Shown: positions 1-7,548 of the stretch, piece by piece | Position numbering within the stretch: the first letter of the stretch is position 1 | How the letters are laid out: every line of letters starts with the position of its first letter | Assembly: GCA_003978285.1 (NCBI GenBank) | Contig: QOAB01000110.1 | Location: forward strand, 1 to 8,823 | Direction: 5' to 3' | Origin: Candidatus Thioglobus sp. | GTDB taxonomy: Bacteria; Pseudomonadota; Gammaproteobacteria; PS1; Thioglobaceae | DNA: 8,823 nt | Made by a program: the position numbers and the translations under genes | Notes under the pieces: generated by a model | Told to the model about the DNA's origin: nothing | What the model saw: only the letters and a program-made list of their open reading frames with translations | Database searches by the model: none

Positions 1-176
1 TTAGCATTAGTTGCTATATCAAAATCTTTAGGCTCTAAACCGAGCAACAAGTCTCGAACACAGCCACCCACTAAATACACCTCAAAACCAGCCTTATGAA
101 TGGTATTGACCACCTTTAGAGCGTCTTTGTCTAGGAATTTTTTGTCAAATTTAATACTTTGACGAATAGGTTTCAT
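1..176 (-). CDS. pcnB: Poly(A) polymerase I / tRNA nucleotidyltransferase family protein, N-terminal 58 residues
   Basis: Only the first 58 codons lie in the window; the gene continues past the left edge. The translation starts MKPIRQSIKF and carries the class II nucleotidyltransferase signature: LVGGCVRDLLLG at residues 35-46, then PKDFDIATNA at 49-58, whose D51 and D53 match the metal-binding Asp pair. The spacing and the stretch before it (KVVNTIHKAGFEVY, 21-34) resemble the start of Escherichia coli PcnB more than its CCA-adding enzyme, which begins almost directly at the GG.VRD motif. PcnB adds 3' A tails that promote RNA decay; the related CCA enzyme repairs tRNA 3' ends. The domains that would separate the two are outside the window, so the symbol is tentative while the superfamily is firm. 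The gene begins 15 nt after queF and probably shares its transcript. No Shine-Dalgarno sequence precedes the ATG; the leader is nearly all A/T. Confidence 0.8.
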   Translation of the reverse strand, partial: MKPIRQSIKFDKKFLDKDALKVVNTIHKAGFEVYLVGGCVRDLLLGLEPKDFDIATNA

Positions 177-191
177 AAAATATTTAAAAAA

Positions 192-587
192 TTATAAATG
201 TTGAAGATTGACCACAGGTTGCTGAGTCCAGCCACTGCGTTGATACTCGGCAATCACTTCAGTGTAAACACCGCCACGCACATTAAAAATCGATTTTAAA
301 CGCATAAAACGAGGATTGGTTGCTGCCACTAAATCATCTAAAATTTGGTTGGTGACTGCCTCATGAAAAGTGCCCTCATCACGAAATGACCAAATATACA
401 TTTTTAAAGATTTAAGTTCGACACAGGCTTTGTCAGCAATATATTCCAAATGTAGCGTGGCAAAATCAGGCTGCCCTGTTTTTGGACACAAACAAGTGAA
501 CTCTGGCATATCGATTCTAATAACATAATCACGATTGGCATTAGGGTTGTCAAAAATTTCTAACTCTTTACTGGGCTTACTTGGCAT
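192..587 (-). CDS. queF: NADPH-dependent 7-cyano-7-deazaguanine (preQ0) reductase, short unimodular QueF
   Basis: QueF is a cytosolic enzyme that reduces the nitrile of preQ0 to the aminomethyl group of preQ1, a step in making queuosine for the tRNA wobble base. Counting from the upstream ATG at 596 (134 residues), the protein shows [10 protein letters not shown] with C37 and D44, matching the catalytic Cys and Asp of the Bacillus subtilis enzyme. The QueF signature [12 protein letters not shown] is at 60-71, and FHE at 77-79 supplies the substrate-binding His and Glu. The length fits the short B. subtilis-like form, not the longer two-domain form of E. coli. I place the start at the fourth codon (587), because an AAGGA sits 8 nt upstream of it, whereas the same AAGGA overlaps the upstream ATG. 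The result is 131 residues and an 11-nt overlap with the end of lptF, so the two are probably translationally coupled. All active-site residues are present. Confidence 0.95.
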   Translation of the reverse strand: MPSKPSKELEIFDNPNANRDYVIRIDMPEFTCLCPKTGQPDFATLHLEYIADKACVELKSLKMYIWSFRDEGTFHEAVTNQILDDLVAATNPRFMRLKSIFNVRGGVYTEVIAEYQRSGWTQQPVVNLQHL

Positions 588-1764
588 TGGATACATCCTT
601 ATGTGAAAATTTCTCGACTATTTTATCAAGATAATGGGTAAATTTTCCATGTCTATAAAAATAGAAAATTAAAATAAATAATAGCATGAGTGCGTGCACC
701 CACCACAACCCCACGATTGGAATTGAATCACCGCGCTCCAGGGTAGATTTAGCAATTAATAAAGCGTTGTTATACAAAATAAAGATAACCGTGCCAATCA
801 ATACCCCTAAATTTTTACCACCTCTAGGTGAAGCTTTACCAAGCAAAATACCTAAAATTGATAAAATTAATACACTCAATGGTTGCGATAAACGCCATTG
901 TAACTCAGCAGTGGCTTTAAGATCATTAGAGCCTAATAAATCTAGCGTTCTCTGCCCCTCAACTTTACTGTAATTACTGGCAGATCTTTGCACTTCACCA
1001 TCAATAATTTGCAAATCATACAAGTCAAAATTGAGAATTTTTTTATTCGTTTCACCAGGGAATCCATGATAACGCGTCCCTTCTTTTAAGCGTAAATACA
1101 CGCTATTGGTAGTTGCATCCGTGTATTTTTGCGCTTGTTTGGCCAGTGTAATTACTGGCTCACTGCCAGCTAAAGCATAAATAAAAATCTCTTCCATTGC
1201 TTGATCGCTGCCTTGATCACTATCTTCAACTTTGGAGGCGTAAAAAACAATCTCACCATCTTTAAACTCTTGAAATTCACCTTGTTTAATGAATGAAAAT
1301 TCTGAAGCATTCTCAGTGCGATCCATAATCATACTTCTTTGTTGTTTAGACCAAGGCACTGCAACGGTAGTTAAAAATAAAATAAACACAAAGATAGTTA
1401 TTGTAATCGGCTGAATAAACACCATAAAGTGCTTGTCACCTAAACCGAGAGAGTTCATTACAATTGCTTCAGAGCTCTTATACAGTTTGCTGACTGATAA
1501 GATAATTGCTAAAAATAGAGACAATGACAAAATCAAAGGGATGTCTCTAATCATTTTAAAGCCAATCAAAGGAAATAAATCCACCACAGGAATACCCTGC
1601 CTAAGACTTTCTTTAATGACTAAAACCAGTTGATTTCCAAATACAACCAAACCAATCACGATAAACACTGCTGCCAATAATACCAATACATTGCGCATTA
1701 AATATTTGGCAATAATTGTGTTAATCAAGCTAAAAGCTTGCTTAAAGACTAAGGTTGACTTCAT
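577..1764 (-). CDS. lptF: Lipopolysaccharide export permease LptF
   Basis: LptF pairs with LptG as the membrane half of the LptB2FG ABC transporter, which pulls LPS out of the inner membrane and feeds it to LptC-LptA. The 395 residues show the family layout: TM1 about 25-50, TM2 about 62-92, TM3 about 115-136, a soluble beta-rich periplasmic domain about 137-285, then TM4-TM6 about 290-310, 317-338 and 348-370. LptF-type landmarks are [12 protein letters not shown] (92-103), KQGEFQEF (160-167), TAELQWRL (285-292) and GLWWVH (352-357). The ATG at 1764 is the first possible start, since an in-frame TAA lies two codons upstream, but family members usually begin near residue 16-20, so a slightly later start is possible. 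No clear Shine-Dalgarno sequence is visible. The gene follows rho by 39 nt and its end overlaps queF. No lptG is adjacent; downstream are queF and the pcnB-like gene. Confidence 0.93.
   Translation of the reverse strand: MKSTLVFKQAFSLINTIIAKYLMRNVLVLLAAVFIVIGLVVFGNQLVLVIKESLRQGIPVVDLFPLIGFKMIRDIPLILSLSLFLAIILSVSKLYKSSEAIVMNSLGLGDKHFMVFIQPITITIFVFILFLTTVAVPWSKQQRSMIMDRTENASEFSFIKQGEFQEFKDGEIVFYASKVEDSDQGSDQAMEEIFIYALAGSEPVITLAKQAQKYTDATTNSVYLRLKEGTRYHGFPGETNKKILNFDLYDLQIIDGEVQRSASNYSKVEGQRTLDLLGSNDLKATAELQWRLSQPLSVLILSILGILLGKASPRGGKNLGVLIGTVIFILYNNALLIAKSTLERGDSIPIVGLWWVHALMLLFILIFYFYRHGKFTHYLDKIVEKFSHKDVSNAK
596..600 (-). promoter_or_regulatory. Shine-Dalgarno sequence of queF (AAGGA)
   Basis: On the minus strand AAGGA ends 8 nt before the ATG at 587-585, the usual spacing. 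It lies inside the last codons of lptF and shares a base with the other possible queF ATG at 596-594, so it cannot serve that codon. It is the only strong Shine-Dalgarno sequence I found in front of any gene in the window. Confidence 0.7.
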
Positions 1765-1793
1765 GACTTATAAGTATAAGCGAAGGCGTACAT
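1761..1793 (-). other. Candidate 10-codon leader ORF ending in the lptF start codon
   Basis: In the rho-lptF gap the minus strand can be read ATG-TAC-GCC-TTC-GCT-TAT-ACT-TAT-AAG-TCA-TGA, coding [10 protein letters not shown]. Its TGA overlaps the lptF ATG as ATGA, the classic layout for translational coupling. Against it, the bases before its ATG are C-rich with no Shine-Dalgarno sequence, and an ORF this short can arise by chance. Confidence 0.2.
1767..1780 (-). repeat. Perfect inverted repeat just upstream of lptF
   Basis: The arms CTTATA and TATAAG are exact reverse complements separated by 2 nt, and the repeat ends 2 nt before the lptF ATG. With a 2-nt spacer it would open to a weak 4-bp AU hairpin in RNA. 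It also contains TATACT, a 5/6 match to a -10 hexamer, but no matching -35 is found 17 nt upstream. Confidence 0.35.
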
Positions 1794-1803
1794 TAAGGGG
1801 TTT

Positions 1804-3066
1804 TTATTTCTTTTGTGACATTGATGAGAAAAATTCATCATTGGTTTTGGTCATTTTCAAACGATCAATTAAAAATTCTGCCGCCTCTACCGTGTCCATC
1901 GGATGCAAAATCTTACGCAAGATCCACATTTTCTGTAATTCTTTCTCGTCGGTAATCAACTCTTCACGACGCGTGCCAGAAGCATTAATATTAATGGCTG
2001 GGAAAATACGTTTTTCACTTAAGCGACGCTCAAGGTGTAACTCCATATTGCCGGTACCTTTAAATTCTTGGTAAATCACTTCATCCATCTTCGAGCCTGT
2101 ATCGACCAATGCTGTAGCAATAATAGTGATGCTACCGCCATTTTCAATATTTCTAGCCGCACCAAAAAAGCGCTTAGGGCGTTGTAAGGCATTTGCATCA
2201 ACACCACCGGTTAATACCTTGCCTGACGATGGGGCAATCGTATTATAAGCACGTGCTAAACGCGTAATAGAATCTAACAAAATAATCACATCTTTGCCTT
2301 GTTCTGCACGTCGCTTGGCTTTTTGAATCACCATTTCTGCTACTTGAACATGGCGCTTTGCTGATTCATCAAAGGTTGAAGCAATCACTTCGCCACGAAC
2401 AGTGCGAGCCATTTCGGTTACTTCTTCAGGGCGCTCATCAATCAACAATACAATCAATTCACACTCAGGATGGTTACGAGAAATTGAGGTAGCAATATTT
2501 TGCATAATCATGGTTTTACCGGCTTTTGGCGGTGCCACTAATAAGCCCCTTTGTCCTTTACCAAATGGTGAAACCAGGTCGATCACTCGAGCGGTTATAT
2601 CTTCAGTACCACCATTACCAATTTCTAGAATAAGGCGCTCATCAGGATGGATTGGTGTCAATGATGCAAAGGGAACCCTGTTTCTAACATTTTCTGGATT
2701 CTCGCCATTGACTTCAGATACTTGAACCAATGCAAAATATTTTTCCCCTTTCTTGGGTGCGCGAATTTTTCCCGCAACCAAATCACCCGTGGACAAATTA
2801 AAGCGTTTAATTTGATTAGGAGAAATATAAATATCATCTGCTCCTGATGTATAAGAATCATCACTCGATCTTAAAAATCCATAACCATCTTGCAATATAT
2901 CAAGTACGCCATCACCAATTACCTCTTCATTATTAGCCGCTTTAGCCTTGAGAATAATAAAAATAAGCGTTTGTTTTTTAGCACGAGAAATATTTTCAGC
3001 ACCTAAAGATTGTGCAAGTTCTAATAATTCCTCTGGGGATGATTTTTTTAGTTCTGATAGTTTCAT
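1804..3066 (-). CDS. rho: Transcription termination factor Rho
   Basis: Rho is a hexameric RNA-dependent ATPase that loads on untranslated C-rich RNA, moves 5'-3' and ends transcription. The protein has 420 residues (419 in E. coli) and can be aligned from the first Met with little or no gap. In order: a helical N-terminal domain (1-47); the cold-shock-like RNA-binding domain with DGYGFLR near 60-66; Walker A APPKAGKT near 178-185; [13 protein letters not shown]; Walker B region [11 protein letters not shown]; the Q-loop region [11 protein letters not shown]; and the R-loop DTGSKMDE near 322-329. The C terminus is [10 protein letters not shown]. Every motif is intact. There is no large insertion between the RNA-binding and motor domains of the kind found in some other phyla. 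The ATG at 3066 gives the expected N terminus (MKLSELK); only a weak GGA lies 6 nt upstream. It is the first gene after the trxA terminator, and lptF, queF and the pcnB-like gene probably follow it on the same message. Confidence 0.98.
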   Translation of the reverse strand: MKLSELKKSSPEELLELAQSLGAENISRAKKQTLIFIILKAKAANNEEVIGDGVLDILQDGYGFLRSSDDSYTSGADDIYISPNQIKRFNLSTGDLVAGKIRAPKKGEKYFALVQVSEVNGENPENVRNRVPFASLTPIHPDERLILEIGNGGTEDITARVIDLVSPFGKGQRGLLVAPPKAGKTMIMQNIATSISRNHPECELIVLLIDERPEEVTEMARTVRGEVIASTFDESAKRHVQVAEMVIQKAKRRAEQGKDVIILLDSITRLARAYNTIAPSSGKVLTGGVDANALQRPKRFFGAARNIENGGSITIIATALVDTGSKMDEVIYQEFKGTGNMELHLERRLSEKRIFPAININASGTRREELITDEKELQKMWILRKILHPMDTVEAAEFLIDRLKMTKTNDEFFSSMSQKK

Positions 3067-3160
3067 GAATTGTCCAATGAATGAAGGGAAATGTCAACCA
3101 GAGTGGCCAACATCGATGCGCTTAGCGCGATATATATTTTTTAAATTAAAAGTTTATTAT
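3067..3160 (-). promoter_or_regulatory. rho leader/promoter region with palindrome and possible hairpin
   Basis: This 94-nt AT-rich stretch after the trxA terminator should hold the rho promoter. A consensus TATAAT is at 3161-3156 on the minus strand, partly inside the terminator T-tract, but no good -35 precedes it (best 3/6 at 16 nt). Farther on are TATATATA at 3136-3130 or so, a GCGCTTAGCGC palindrome at 3118-3128, and a possible RNA hairpin at 3094-3110 (seven pairs including three G-U, loop CUC). E. coli rho is autoregulated by early termination in its leader; whether that holds here cannot be told from the sequence. Confidence 0.4.
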
Positions 3161-3189
3161 AAAAAAATGATTCACTTTTTAGATGAATC
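3161..3189 (-). terminator. Rho-independent terminator after trxA
   Basis: Ten nucleotides after the trxA stop the minus strand has GATTCA at 3189-3184 and TGAATC at 3174-3169. The 6-bp stem can be lengthened by CT/AG pairing around an AAAA loop if one T is bulged out. An A and seven T residues follow directly (3168-3161). The stem is AT-rich, as expected in this genome. It separates trxA from rho. Confidence 0.75.
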
Positions 3190-3198
3190 GCCTATGTT

Positions 3199-3525
3199 TT
3201 AAATACTTGCGTCAATAAAAGCGCTTAATTCTGCCTTACTTAAAGCACCCATTTTGGTAGCTTCAACTGTGCCGTCTTTAATAATCAGCATTGTTGGAAT
3301 ACCACGAACACCATATTTTGGCGGTGTTTGGTCGTTTTCATCAACGTTAATTTTAGCAATGGTAATCTTGCCATCATACTCATCAGCAATTTCGTCTAAT
3401 ACTGGTGCTAATGCTTTACAAGGGCCACACCAAGGCGCCCAAAAATCTACTAAAACTGCTTGTGATGAATTAATAACATCGGCTTCAAATGAGCTATCCG
3501 TTACTATTTTAATTTTGTCATTCAT
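3199..3525 (-). CDS. trxA: Thioredoxin 1
   Basis: A cytosolic dithiol reductant that passes electrons from thioredoxin reductase to ribonucleotide reductase, methionine sulfoxide reductase and other disulfide substrates. The 108 residues (E. coli TrxA has 109 codons) contain the full fold: buried D27, the redox site WCGPCK with C33 and C36, and the cis-proline in RGIPTM at P77. There is no signal peptide, so this is the cytoplasmic protein. The gene lies between glnD, 95 nt upstream and in the same direction, and rho, 132 nt downstream. A candidate promoter in the upstream gap and a terminator right after the stop suggest a mainly monocistronic unit; trxA beside rho is a common gammaproteobacterial pairing. 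The region before the ATG has no Shine-Dalgarno sequence but does carry an 8-bp direct repeat. Confidence 0.97.
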   Translation of the reverse strand: MNDKIKIVTDSSFEADVINSSQAVLVDFWAPWCGPCKALAPVLDEIADEYDGKITIAKINVDENDQTPPKYGVRGIPTMLIIKDGTVEATKMGALSKAELSAFIDASI

Positions 3526-3544
3526 ATGTTTGTGTAATGTTTGT
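3526..3544 (-). repeat. Direct repeat ACAAACAT, two copies 11 nt apart, abutting the trxA start
   Basis: On the minus strand the bases before the trxA ATG read ACAAACAT, TAC, ACAAACAT, ATG. The two 8-mers are identical and start 11 nt apart, about one helical turn, and the second touches the start codon where a ribosome binding site would be. If the upstream promoter is real, both copies lie in the untranslated leader. They could be a protein or RNA contact site, or chance in AT-rich sequence. Confidence 0.4.
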
Positions 3545-3560
3545 CTGAAAGGAATAAGTC

Positions 3561-3576
3561 ACAGCAGAAGAGCTGT
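3561..3576 (-). repeat. Small inverted repeat in the trxA leader
   Basis: ACAGC and GCTGT form a 5-bp stem with a 6-nt loop. No T-tract follows, so it is not a terminator for glnD. It would sit very close to the 5' end of a transcript begun at the promoter proposed at 3587-3616. Confidence 0.35.
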
Positions 3577-3586
3577 TGTTAGGCAA

Positions 3587-3616
3587 ATTATATCGATTAT
3601 TCACCCTTTGTGTTAT
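3587..3616 (-). promoter_or_regulatory. trxA: Candidate sigma-70 promoter for trxA
   Basis: On the minus strand ATAACA at 3616-3611 (4/6 to the -35 consensus) is followed after 18 nt by TATAAT at 3592-3587 (6/6 to the -10). Initiation near 3580 would leave a leader of about 55 nt before the trxA ATG. It starts 5 nt beyond the glnD stop, within the gap between the two genes. Confidence 0.5.
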
Positions 3617-3620
3617 TATT

Positions 3621-6137
3621 TTACAATTTTTCTTCCAATGTTTGTTTAAGAAGTCTTTCTTCTACTGTACTCAACGGTTGTTTTTTAGCGTTACTAATAA
3701 AGAAAATATCTTCCACACGCTCACCCATGGTTGTAATTCTTGCATTCACTAAGTGAATACCAAGCTGGTGAAAAATATAAGCAATATTAGACAACAATCC
3801 CTGCTTATCAATCACATTAATCTCAACTTTGGTTAAGTTCCATTTTTCATTATGAGAAAAAACAATGTTCATTTTGTGGTCAAAATGGCGATGTATTGAT
3901 TTATCACCTGCCTCTTTCACATTTAAAGTCATTTGATCAAGCTCAGCCTCTATTTCTTGATTAAGATTAATTTGTTCTAAGATATCATCTTGTAAAACAC
4001 TAATGGTGTTGTAAGCCTTATGGTCTTTTGTAGTCAATATTTTTGCATCAACAATATCTAAGCCTAGCTTTTCAATAATATTCACTAATTTACAAAATAA
4101 GCCTTTTGAATCATCACCATAAACAAAAATATCAACAACATTGTGTTCAGATAAACGCGATACAACTCTAATTTTTTTATCTGTTGGCTTCATTACTAAC
4201 CACAAATGCCACAAAATGTCTTCTACTTCATAACGCAGGAAATAATCCTTAGGCAGGGTTAAAAGTATTTGTTCAATTTGTTGAGTATCGTAACCTTGTT
4301 GATTAACACCACTTAAAACTGATTGTTTAATTTGCTCAATTTGCTTAGCCATATTCGGTGGTTTAGTTACTCCACTCAACAAGTGCTCCTTGGTTTTATA
4401 AAACAATTTTCTCAATAATGAATCTTTCCAGTCGTTCCATAAATCAGCTTTAGTAGCACGAATATCTGCCACTGTTAACAAATACAAAAACTCTAAAAAT
4501 TGCACTGAGCCGACTGCTTTGGCAAATCGGTCAATCACTTCAAAATCTTCTAAATCTTGCTTTTGCGCTGTTTGTGACATGAGTAAATGTTGCTCAACTA
4601 AACCCGATACTAGCGCTATATCGTTAGCCCTTAATTGGTGATGTTTACAAAAAACTTTAGCATCTTGAGCGCCCAAGCTTGCATGATCACCGCCACGACC
4701 TTTGGCAATATCGTGAAAAAGCCCTGCCAATAATAATAATTCTGGTTTGCTAATGGTTTTGGCAATCTCACTACACAGATCAAACTCTTTGGCAAATTCA
4801 GATACAAAAAAACGCCTCAAATTTCGAATCACAAATAACGTATGTTGGTCTACTGTATAAGTGTGAAATAAATCATATTGCATCAAGCCTGTAATCTGCC
4901 CAAATGCCGGTATATAGTGCTCTAAAATACCATAACGATTCATTAGCTTTAACGCTTTATTAACCCCGCGCTTTTGTTGTAACAACTCAATAAATAAGCG
5001 ATTATTTTGGCGTTTCTTGTAATAATTCTTATCAATTAAATCTAAATCGAGCTGCATTTGTCTAAGCGTACCCGCATTAATACCACGCACATAATTGTGT
5101 TTAGCAATCAATAAGAAAATTTCAATAAAAGCGGTTGGGTGTTTTTTAAAAACTTCATCACTGGTAGCTTGAATATAGCCATAACTAATCACAAAATTCT
5201 CATTAAGATTTTGCGTGTGAAGTATTCGATCTTCCAACAACTGCAGCAAGATATCATTCAAGCGTGACATTTTGGTTACTGTGCGATAGTAATCTTTCAT
5301 AAATTGCTCAACCGCCATAAAATCAGTGTCAATATAACCTAACATGCTGGCCAATTCTTTTTGATACTGAAAGGCAATTCTGTCTTCTCGACGTTTGGCA
5401 ATTACGTGCAAGGCAAAACGCACTTTCCACAAAAACAATTGACCTTGTTTTAGCAAGTCATATTCATACTCGCTCAAGTAAGATTTATCAACCAAATCAG
5501 ATAAGAGGTTGACATCAAAATACCATTTTGCCACCCAAGCAACCGTTTGAATATCTCTCAAACCACCTGGGCTTTCTTTTAAATTAGGCTCGAGGTTATA
5601 GGCTGTATTTGAATAATTGAGATGACGATTATGCTGTTCTTTTTGTTTTTCAACTAAAAATGACTGGGATGACCAATTGCTCGACTTAATCATTGATTTC
5701 ATCTTTAGAAACAAAGTATTGTTACCAACCAATAATCGAGATTCTAATAAATTAGTAACAACACTTAGATCATCAATTTCTATCTCACAGTCATTAATAT
5801 CACGTGTTGCATGGCCTACTTCTAAACCCACATCCCATAAGAAGGTTAAAAAACTAGAAACACTTTTTTGGTGCTGATCATGTGTGCCGTTTGGAATTAA
5901 AATCAATAAATCAATATCAGAATACAGGTGTAATTCGCCTCGGCCAAAACCGCCGACAGCCACCAAACATAATTTACTATCAATCTCAAATGTTTGCCAA
6001 ATATCTTTTAATAGTGCATCAACACCATTACTACGGGCTAACACTATTGACTCTACTGAGTCAGGATCTTTTAAAAAATCAGCTTCAAGTGATTGTTGTA
6101 ATGTTTGATATTGAGTTTTAAATTGCTCTAAATTCAT
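3621..6137 (-). CDS. glnD: Bifunctional PII uridylyltransferase / uridylyl-removing enzyme GlnD
   Basis: GlnD is the cytosolic glutamine sensor: when glutamine is low it uridylylates PII proteins (GlnB/GlnK), and when glutamine is high it removes UMP, thus setting glutamine synthetase and NtrBC activity. The 838 residues (890 in E. coli, so somewhat short) hold all modules. The nucleotidyltransferase motif GGFGRGELHLYSDIDLLIL is at 62-80 with D74 and D76, followed by ESPGGLRDIQ at 188-197. The HD hydrolase domain has H475-D476 in LFHDIAKGRGGDHA, with further His at 425, 432, 485 and 517. Two C-terminal ACT domains lie at about 667-735 and 769-838 (DKQGLLSNIAYIF in the second); these bind glutamine. 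Both catalytic centres look intact. It begins 18 nt after gltX, most likely on the same transcript, with only a GAG 3 nt before the ATG as a ribosome site. Neither glnB nor glnA is in the window. Confidence 0.97.
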   Translation of the reverse strand: MNLEQFKTQYQTLQQSLEADFLKDPDSVESIVLARSNGVDALLKDIWQTFEIDSKLCLVAVGGFGRGELHLYSDIDLLILIPNGTHDQHQKSVSSFLTFLWDVGLEVGHATRDINDCEIEIDDLSVVTNLLESRLLVGNNTLFLKMKSMIKSSNWSSQSFLVEKQKEQHNRHLNYSNTAYNLEPNLKESPGGLRDIQTVAWVAKWYFDVNLLSDLVDKSYLSEYEYDLLKQGQLFLWKVRFALHVIAKRREDRIAFQYQKELASMLGYIDTDFMAVEQFMKDYYRTVTKMSRLNDILLQLLEDRILHTQNLNENFVISYGYIQATSDEVFKKHPTAFIEIFLLIAKHNYVRGINAGTLRQMQLDLDLIDKNYYKKRQNNRLFIELLQQKRGVNKALKLMNRYGILEHYIPAFGQITGLMQYDLFHTYTVDQHTLFVIRNLRRFFVSEFAKEFDLCSEIAKTISKPELLLLAGLFHDIAKGRGGDHASLGAQDAKVFCKHHQLRANDIALVSGLVEQHLLMSQTAQKQDLEDFEVIDRFAKAVGSVQFLEFLYLLTVADIRATKADLWNDWKDSLLRKLFYKTKEHLLSGVTKPPNMAKQIEQIKQSVLSGVNQQGYDTQQIEQILLTLPKDYFLRYEVEDILWHLWLVMKPTDKKIRVVSRLSEHNVVDIFVYGDDSKGLFCKLVNIIEKLGLDIVDAKILTTKDHKAYNTISVLQDDILEQINLNQEIEAELDQMTLNVKEAGDKSIHRHFDHKMNIVFSHNEKWNLTKVEINVIDKQGLLSNIAYIFHQLGIHLVNARITTMGERVEDIFFISNAKKQPLSTVEERLLKQTLEEKL

Positions 6138-6155
6138 AACTCAAATGATAACTGA

Positions 6156-7544
6156 TTAATTCGAATGTTGCGTAATATAATCAAGCGCCAACTTAAGGCG
6201 AGCTAAGGTTCTTTCCTTACCAACAAGCTCAGCCACCACATCAATACTGCCTGCATTACCTGTACCACTGAGCGCCAACCTAAAAGGCTGACCAACTTTG
6301 CCAAAACCAACACCCTGCTCATCACATACCGTTTTTACAATATCGTGAATCGCTGCACTCGACCAATCTTCTAGTTGTGAATAATGATCAATTAAAGCTT
6401 TAATGATTGGCTCAGCTGCAGGTTTAAACTGCTTGCTAGCGGATTTTTCGTCAAACCGATCAAAATCTTGATAAAACATTTTCATGCTTTCAGCCATTTC
6501 AACCAAAGTTTTACTGCGCTCTCTGAGTGCATCAATCACTTTGGTAACATCAGGGCCGTTACTAACATCAATTGCTTGATTATCAAGATGCCAATCAAGT
6601 TGGTTAATCAAATGCGTCATATCGGCTGTTTTAATGTACTCTTGGTTGAGCCATAATAATTTGTCTTGGTTGAAACTACCTGGCGCTTTATTAACGTCTT
6701 TTAGATCAAACAACCGAATCATTTCATTAATAGAAAACACTTCTTGATCGCCATGTGACCAACCTAAACGCACCAAGTAGTTCAGTAGCGCCTCTGGTAA
6801 AAAACCAGCATCACGATACGCCATAACGCTCACCGCACCGTGGCGCTTAGAAAGTCTTGCACCGTCGCCACCCAAAATCATCGGCAAGTGTGCAAAGGCT
6901 GGCAGACTCCAACCAAGCGCTTCATATAGGTTGATTTGTCTAGGGGTATTATTAATATGATCATCCCCACGAATCACACAGTCAATCTCCATGTCGTGAT
7001 CATCCACCACCACAGTCAAATTGTAAGTGGGTGTACCATCACTACGTGCAATAATCAAATCATCGAGTTCTTTGTTGTGCACGCTAATTTCGCCCTTGAC
7101 CAAATCTGAAAACACCACATTACCCTCGACTGGATTACGAAAACGCACCACACCAGCAGTTAGATTCTTGTGCTGGCAATGGCCATCATATTTGGCTTTT
7201 TCACCCTTGGCCATTAATTCATCACGCAGGGTTTGTAGGCGTTCTTGCGAACATTCGCAATAATAAGCCTTGTCTTCTTCTAAAAGCTGTTGAATCACAA
7301 CCTTATATCGATCAAATCGATCGGTTTGATAATAAGGACCTTCGTCATGATCCAATCCTAGCCATTTCATGCCATCCAAGATCGCATCAACTGAGGCCTG
7401 GGTAGATCGCTCTCGATCTGTATCTTCAATACGCAAGATAAACTGACCTTGTTCTTTTCTAGCCCATAGCCAAGCGAATAATGCTGTTCTAGCACCGCCA
7501 ATATGCAAATAGCCTGTTGGAGAAGGAGCAAATCTTGACTTCAT
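6156..7544 (-). CDS. gltX: Glutamyl-tRNA synthetase (GluRS, class I)
   Basis: It charges tRNA-Glu with glutamate in the cytosol. The 462 residues (471 in E. coli) start MKSRFAPSPTGYLHIGGART, with the HIGH-type motif HIGG at 14-17. A Zn site matches E. coli: C96 and C98 (YYCECSQ) with C123 and H125 (DGHCQH). The KMSKS-type loop is GARLSKRHGA, with RLSKR at 230-234; most relatives have K first. The anticodon-binding helical region fills the C-terminal third and ends in LVGKERTLARLKLALDYI. I chose the ATG at 7544 because the protein then begins, as in the family, right before RFAPSPTG; the frame stays open 49 codons further, but that part overlaps the Sel1 gene and has no family resemblance. The start is 4 nt beyond the Sel1 stop, so reinitiation is likely; an AAGG lies 12 nt upstream, farther than usual. 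Whether it also charges tRNA-Gln cannot be judged here. Confidence 0.97.
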   Translation of the reverse strand: MKSRFAPSPTGYLHIGGARTALFAWLWARKEQGQFILRIEDTDRERSTQASVDAILDGMKWLGLDHDEGPYYQTDRFDRYKVVIQQLLEEDKAYYCECSQERLQTLRDELMAKGEKAKYDGHCQHKNLTAGVVRFRNPVEGNVVFSDLVKGEISVHNKELDDLIIARSDGTPTYNLTVVVDDHDMEIDCVIRGDDHINNTPRQINLYEALGWSLPAFAHLPMILGGDGARLSKRHGAVSVMAYRDAGFLPEALLNYLVRLGWSHGDQEVFSINEMIRLFDLKDVNKAPGSFNQDKLLWLNQEYIKTADMTHLINQLDWHLDNQAIDVSNGPDVTKVIDALRERSKTLVEMAESMKMFYQDFDRFDEKSASKQFKPAAEPIIKALIDHYSQLEDWSSAAIHDIVKTVCDEQGVGFGKVGQPFRLALSGTGNAGSIDVVAELVGKERTLARLKLALDYITQHSN

Positions 7545-7548
7545 CAAT

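Noticed and set aside
3069..3097. TTGACA, 17 nt, GACAAT on the minus strand right before rho
   Set aside because: The -35 is perfect, but the -10 is only 4/6 and initiation would fall in or after the rho start codon, leaving no usable leader.
2948..3202. An 84-codon plus-strand open frame across the 5' end of rho and its leader
   Set aside because: Most of it is antisense to the well-supported rho N terminus and the rest runs through the terminator; the product resembles no family I know.
3561..3576. Inverted repeat as a terminator for glnD
   Set aside because: The stem is only 5 bp and no T-tract follows on the minus strand; it is kept only as a leader repeat.
5882..6121. Two overlapping plus-strand open frames of 74-79 codons opposite the start of glnD
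   Set aside because: They are antisense to the conserved nucleotidyltransferase motif of GlnD, whose codons explain the open frames, and they lack start signals.
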